NCBI GenBank assembly: GCA_964536025.1
Contig: CAZHXA010000012.1
Location: forward strand, 1 to 56,426
Direction of reading: 5' to 3'
Length of the DNA stretch: 56,426 nt
Source of the DNA: RGIG4576 sp964536025
Lineage (GTDB): Bacteria; Bacteroidota; Bacteroidia; Bacteroidales; Muribaculaceae
The notes beneath the pieces were generated by a model. That model ran no database searches, was not told the DNA's origin, and worked only from the letters and a program-made list of their open reading frames with translations. Both the position numbers and the translations under genes were made by a program. Numbering within the stretch: the stretch's first letter is position 1; every line of letters begins with the position of its first letter. Below, piece by piece: positions 52,892 to 56,426 of the stretch.

Positions 52892-53820
52892 ATCACGGAA
52901 AAGGTTATTATGATTTTGCCGAATTTTTATCAAGGCATTTTACTTATAAAGTCCAAAAAATATCTATAAATGCAGGCTTTACATGTCCTAATCGTGATGG
53001 AAGTAAAGGGGTAGGGGGCTGTACTTATTGTAATAATCAAACGTTTAATCCTGATTATTGTAAGCCTGTTAATAGTGTGGCTGAACAATTGGAGCAAGGA
53101 AAGCGTTTTTTTGCCCGTAAATATCCGTATATGAAATATCTTGCTTATTTTCAAGCTTATACTAATACCTATGGCGAATTGCAACATTTAAAGTCGCTTT
53201 ATGAAGAGGCGTTGGCAGTTGAAGATGTTGTTGGGCTTGTTATAGGTACGCGTCCGGATTGTATGCCTGATGAATTGTTGGATTATCTTGAAGAGTTAAG
53301 TAAAAAGACATTTGTTTTAATTGAATATGGTGCCGAAACATCTAAAAACGCTACGCTTGCGTTGATAAATAGAGGACATACGTGGGAAGATACAGTAAAA
53401 GCTGTAATGCGTACTAAAAAACGTAATTTGTTGTGTGGGTTACATCTTATAATTGGCTTGCCTAATGAAAATGTTGAGGATATTTTGACGACTGCCGATA
53501 CTATATCAAAATTGCCTGTTGATACAGTAAAATTGCATCAATTGCAGTTGATAAAAGGAACTAAATTGGCACAACAAGTATTAACGGGAGATGTTAATGT
53601 GCTTGAGTGGACTGCTGAACAATATATCGATGTGTGTATGGCATTTTTGGAACGCCTTTCTTCTGATATAGCTGTTGAGCGGTTTGTTTCTCAATCACCA
53701 GAGCATTTACTAATATCTCCTCGTTGGGGGTTGAAGAATTATGAGTTTACTAATTTGTTGTTGAATCGAATACGCTCGGCTTCTATTCAGCAAGGTAGTA
53801 AAGTTGTTAATCCTCAATAA
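52888..53820 (+). CDS. TIGR01212-family radical SAM protein (YhcC-like)
   Basis: 310 residues starting at GTG inside the aroC stop (GTGA overlap), indicating translational coupling. The iron-sulfur ligands have the family spacing C-P-N-R-D-G-x4-G-G-C-x-Y-C (residues about 31-46). Other signatures are YFQAYTNTYG and the GTRPDCMPDE segment of the elongator-like (Elp3-type) core. The substrate is not established; the E. coli homolog YhcC is uncharacterised. The last 14 bases overlap the convergent zinc-ribbon gene. Confidence 0.92.
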   Translation: MNHGKGYYDFAEFLSRHFTYKVQKISINAGFTCPNRDGSKGVGGCTYCNNQTFNPDYCKPVNSVAEQLEQGKRFFARKYPYMKYLAYFQAYTNTYGELQHLKSLYEEALAVEDVVGLVIGTRPDCMPDELLDYLEELSKKTFVLIEYGAETSKNATLALINRGHTWEDTVKAVMRTKKRNLLCGLHLIIGLPNENVEDILTTADTISKLPVDTVKLHQLQLIKGTKLAQQVLTGDVNVLEWTAEQYIDVCMAFLERLSSDIAVERFVSQSPEHLLISPRWGLKNYEFTNLLLNRIRSASIQQGSKVVNPQ

Positions 53821-54028
53821 ATGTTGTATGGCAATTGGTACATTCCCAACTTGGGTCGTTTATGTTGCCGTTTTCATCAACACATATGCAACAGCCACCG
53901 AGAACGACTTCACCGCGTTCTGCCGCTTCAAATAATTCGTAAGATGGTTCTCCATAAATAATATCAACGATTTTGCCATTGCACTTAGGGCATGTCTGAG
54001 GTTTTGATTTGACTTTAATTGTTTTCAT
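53807..54028 (-). CDS. Small double zinc-ribbon protein
   Basis: 73 residues from the ATG at 54028 (MKTIKVKSKPQTCPKCNGK). Two CxxC pairs, CPKC near the N-terminus and CTNC near the C-terminus, plus GGCCIC in the middle, suggest one zinc ribbon with an extra Cys cluster. The region IIYGEPSYELFEAAERGEVV is conserved in similar bacterial small proteins I recall. No function known. It converges with the radical SAM gene and overlaps it by 14 bases; the kinase gene lies upstream on the same strand, 22 bases away. Confidence 0.75.
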   Translation of the reverse strand: MKTIKVKSKPQTCPKCNGKIVDIIYGEPSYELFEAAERGEVVLGGCCICVDENGNINDPSWECTNCHTTFIED

Positions 54029-54050
54029 AATAATATATTTATTTGTGGTT

Positions 54051-55520
54051 TCATGCTGTGGGTAGGGTGAATGTAAATTCAAGCCCCCTTTGGTTTATGC
54101 GATTTGATACAGAAATTGTACCTCCACATAAATTAATGGATTCTTTAACGATGGATAAGCCTAATCCTGTTCCGCTTTTATCATTCTTATCTTTTTCTAT
54201 ACGATAAAAACGATTAAATAATTTGTCTAAGACTTCAGATGGAACACCTTGACCATTGTCATAGAATGAAAAAGTGACTGATTGTTCATCTTGACTGATT
54301 GTTTTCAATGTTATTTCGGAGCCTGAAGAATAATAACAACTGTTTTTTATCAAATTACAAAATACATTGTATAGAAGCATTTCGTTGGCTGTTACGAAAA
54401 TGTCAGTTTCTGTTTCATTCTTGAAAGTTATACCATATTCGTTCAGTGTGAATTTTAAATCTTCTTTAGCAAGATTTGCCACTTTATTTATGTCTGTTCT
54501 TTCTAACGCTATGTTATTGCCTCCATCTTCCAATCTTATTATTACGGCAATGTTTACTATCATATTTTGTAGCCGTTGTGCACTTTGCAAACAGTTGTTT
54601 AAAAATGATATTCGTGTTTGATTGTCAATATCAGGATGATTGATTAATGTGTCAAGATAGCCTATGATAATACCGATTGGAGTTTTGACTTCATGACTGA
54701 GGTTGTTTGCAAGAGCACGTTTGGAGTCCATTTTCGCTTTTTCTTTGTTGATAGCTTGCTCTCGTTCGTAGTCATGTTGCCTGATAATATCTATTTTATT
54801 CTTGTAATGGGTGTATAAATCTTCTGTTTGGTTTATGACGTTGTCTTTTGTAAAATCTTTTTGGTCGTTTTTGTTGTCCTCTTCATCTAATGTTAGTAAA
54901 TATTTCTTTAATTTTATGATGTTGTTTATGTAAGTATTGAGCATTAATATACATACTATTGATATTATTAAGAGTGAAAACAGTATAACCAAATTTGTTG
55001 ACATTGTTGTAAGAAATCCGGTAAAAGTTGCAGTCTTGTTTACGATACATTCCGAAACGATATATAACTTTAATCGGATATTGTAAGCTGTTGATATAAA
55101 GTAGTTTTTTTGCGATATTTTGTCGAAAATGACATTGGTTGTTTCGTTTTGTTTTACCTTATCAAGAGCACTGCTTGTTTGCTTGAATGAAAGCAATATA
55201 TTATTTCGGCTTTGGCTTGTGTTGGTGTACAATAAATTGCCATCTGTATCATATATTGAGATGTATAATTTATTAACTGTTTTTTTTGTGTTGTGTAGGA
55301 ATGCTTCGGTTGCTTTTTTGACGATTGTGGTGTCAATTGGTTTGTTTGATATAAGAAAATTGTTTGTGGCTTCTAACTGTTTTTGAACCGAAATTAAATC
55401 GGTTTCGGCATAATTGTTCCATAAATTCATGATAAGTGTGCCGAATAAAACAGCTAAAACGATGAATATAGCTAAAATAGCTTTTTTCGGATGGTTAAAT
55501 ATTAGATTCTTGAAATCCAT
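54051..55520 (-). CDS. Sensor histidine kinase
   Basis: 489 residues. Two membrane helices (about 13-34 and 174-197) flank a periplasmic sensor domain of about 140 residues. HisKA carries the phosphoacceptor His276 in NNLSHEVKTP, and HATPase_c has N-box NLIKNSCYYS, G1 DNGQGVP, F-box FNRFYR and G2 GTGLGLSIVKE. The second ATG is chosen as start because AGGA lies at good distance. Its start lies inside the 3' end of the response regulator gene, so the pair is coupled. Signal unknown. Confidence 0.93.
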   Translation of the reverse strand: MDFKNLIFNHPKKAILAIFIVLAVLFGTLIMNLWNNYAETDLISVQKQLEATNNFLISNKPIDTTIVKKATEAFLHNTKKTVNKLYISIYDTDGNLLYTNTSQSRNNILLSFKQTSSALDKVKQNETTNVIFDKISQKNYFISTAYNIRLKLYIVSECIVNKTATFTGFLTTMSTNLVILFSLLIISIVCILMLNTYINNIIKLKKYLLTLDEEDNKNDQKDFTKDNVINQTEDLYTHYKNKIDIIRQHDYEREQAINKEKAKMDSKRALANNLSHEVKTPIGIIIGYLDTLINHPDIDNQTRISFLNNCLQSAQRLQNMIVNIAVIIRLEDGGNNIALERTDINKVANLAKEDLKFTLNEYGITFKNETETDIFVTANEMLLYNVFCNLIKNSCYYSSGSEITLKTISQDEQSVTFSFYDNGQGVPSEVLDKLFNRFYRIEKDKNDKSGTGLGLSIVKESINLCGGTISVSNRINQRGLEFTFTLPTA

Positions 55521-56259
55521 AGCCATATCCTGAACGAGTTGTGATACAACTTCCGTATTCTCCTATCTTTTTGCGAAGTCGCGTTATGTTTGTGTCTATT
55601 GTGCGAATCGATACGCTTTCCGATTCATTCCATATTTTTTCTAATAATTCCTCTCTTGTATATATATTGTTTCTATGTTGCAAAAGATATAATAGTAATT
55701 CATATTCAGTTTTAGTTAGTTTTACCGGAGCATCATCTATATAGCATAGTTTTGCGTTTCGGTCTATTGTCAGTCTGCGATAAGTTATGTTTTGTTCTTG
55801 TGGCTTTACGTTTGAGGAGGTTTTTGTTTGTATTGTTGCGATGTTAGTAGCCTGTTGTATTTGATATGAAAGTTCTTTACTTATTTGAGTACGTCGTAAC
55901 ACACTTTTTACTCTTGCAATAACTTCGCGTGTTCGAAAAGGTTTTGTTATGTAGTCATCTGCACCTATGTTAAGCCCCATTATGTGTTCGTCTTCTCCTC
56001 CTAATGCTGAACAGAAAATAATAGGAATATATTTGGTGGCTGGATTTGTTTTTAATTGTCTTGCTAATTCAAACCCGTTAATTTCATTCATCATTATATC
56101 CAATATAATTAATGAATAGGATTGTAGTTCCAATGATAATGCTTCTTTTGCACTATATGCAATTTCGGCATTATATCCCTCGATGAGTAAATTATATTTA
56201 AGAATTTCACATATTTCATGTTCGTCGTCGACGATTAATATTTTAGTTTCTGCACTCAT
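55495..56259 (-). CDS. OmpR-family response regulator
   Basis: 254 residues. The receiver domain (5-120) has the acidic pair Asp11-Asp12, phosphoacceptor Asp54 (LIILDIMM) and Lys106 (DYITKPF). A rather long linker (about 122-165) precedes a winged-helix trans_reg_C domain (about 165-252) with LTKTEYELLLYLLQHRN and RTIDTNITRLRKKIGEY. The ATG at 56259 is used; an upstream extension to 56316 reaches into the promoter. First gene of the kinase pair. Regulon unknown. Confidence 0.94.
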   Translation of the reverse strand: MSAETKILIVDDEHEICEILKYNLLIEGYNAEIAYSAKEALSLELQSYSLIILDIMMNEINGFELARQLKTNPATKYIPIIFCSALGGEDEHIMGLNIGADDYITKPFRTREVIARVKSVLRRTQISKELSYQIQQATNIATIQTKTSSNVKPQEQNITYRRLTIDRNAKLCYIDDAPVKLTKTEYELLLYLLQHRNNIYTREELLEKIWNESESVSIRTIDTNITRLRKKIGEYGSCITTRSGYGYGFQESNI

Positions 56260-56282
56260 GACACTCTTTTGTAATCTTTTTG

Positions 56283-56315
56283 TAAAGATATATATAAAAA
56301 ACAAATTGTAAATCA
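56283..56315 (-). promoter_or_regulatory. Promoter of the two-component system
   Basis: On the minus strand TTTG (56315-56312), 21 bases, TATCTTTA (56290-56283; last base differs from consensus). It lies 24 bases before the response-regulator start. Confidence 0.5.
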
Positions 56316-56426
56316 AAAAAACGTTAATTACTTTAGCTTATGTTATGAAATATTTTTTTATGACTTTATATTTTTCCCCTATTAGTTCAAATCACAAAAA
56401 GTGCATAAAAAATCAATAATAAGGAT

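Overview
The window is an AT-rich chromosomal segment of a Bacteroidota bacterium, almost certainly order Bacteroidales. Four lines of evidence agree. Many genes follow the Bacteroidota promoter pattern TTTG - 19 to 21 bp - TAnnTTTG, and most start codons have weak or no Shine-Dalgarno. Several family variants typical of the phylum are present: Rho with a long disordered insert, PheS with a CxxC insert, a two-ACT-domain SerB, and DUF5723 next to its lipoprotein partner. The redox pump is Na+-Nqr. No SusC/D locus, phage, transposase, CRISPR array, tRNA or rRNA is visible, so most of the window looks like chromosomal backbone. A run of 100 N at 47236-47335 marks a scaffolded draft assembly or MAG. 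I cannot place it in a family.

Layout. 1-4600: nqrABCDEF (nqrA only as its last codons), the Na+-translocating NADH:quinone oxidoreductase. 4623-15143, mostly minus strand: serB with a patatin/beta-barrel protein, ndk with an M23/LysM peptidase, ispD-recG, and sufT-lpxH, plus one plus-strand thioredoxin-like gene with a structured leader. 15263-22846, plus strand: two tandem small outer-membrane barrels, priA-mntP, an SPFH protein with a 54-residue partner, and an acyl-CoA ligase. 22906-29281, minus strand: two membrane proteins, DUF5723 plus a large lipoprotein, nth and pheS. 29343-36656, plus strand: tilS, then a three-gene exported cluster (propeller/OmpA-like protein, TPR-caspase protein, LPP20/DUF4384 protein). 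36732-42912, minus strand: recJ-recQ and a clostripain-like lipoprotein with an MscS channel. 43062-45373: tgt-lptG-like. 45470-48809, minus strand: an LPP20-like exported protein and a repeat-rich exported transglutaminase-like protein interrupted by the gap. 49156-51120: rho. 51315-53820: ybaK-aroC-radical SAM operon. 53807-56259, minus strand: a zinc-ribbon protein and a two-component system.

The least ordinary part is the set of exported, poorly characterised proteins at 30866-36656 and 45470-48809. The first locus joins a beta-propeller/OmpA-like protein, an exported caspase-fold protease with intact His/Cys, and an LPP20-like/DUF4384 protein. The second joins another LPP20-like protein to a secreted transglutaminase-like protein carrying at least 13 copies of a 16-residue Lys/Glu-rich repeat. 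A clostripain-type (clan CD) lipoprotein lies between them. I infer, but cannot show, that these are envelope modules of related design. The arithmetic of the assembly gap shows that two apparently separate ORFs are one gene of at least 831 codons.

Other points of interest: a queuine tRNA-ribosyltransferase lacking the three zinc-ligand cysteines of the classical enzyme; a structured leader with a possible leaderless 14-codon ORF before the thioredoxin-like gene; terminator-like hairpins inside the predicted ispD and rho leaders; and several promoters that reuse the upstream gene's terminator.
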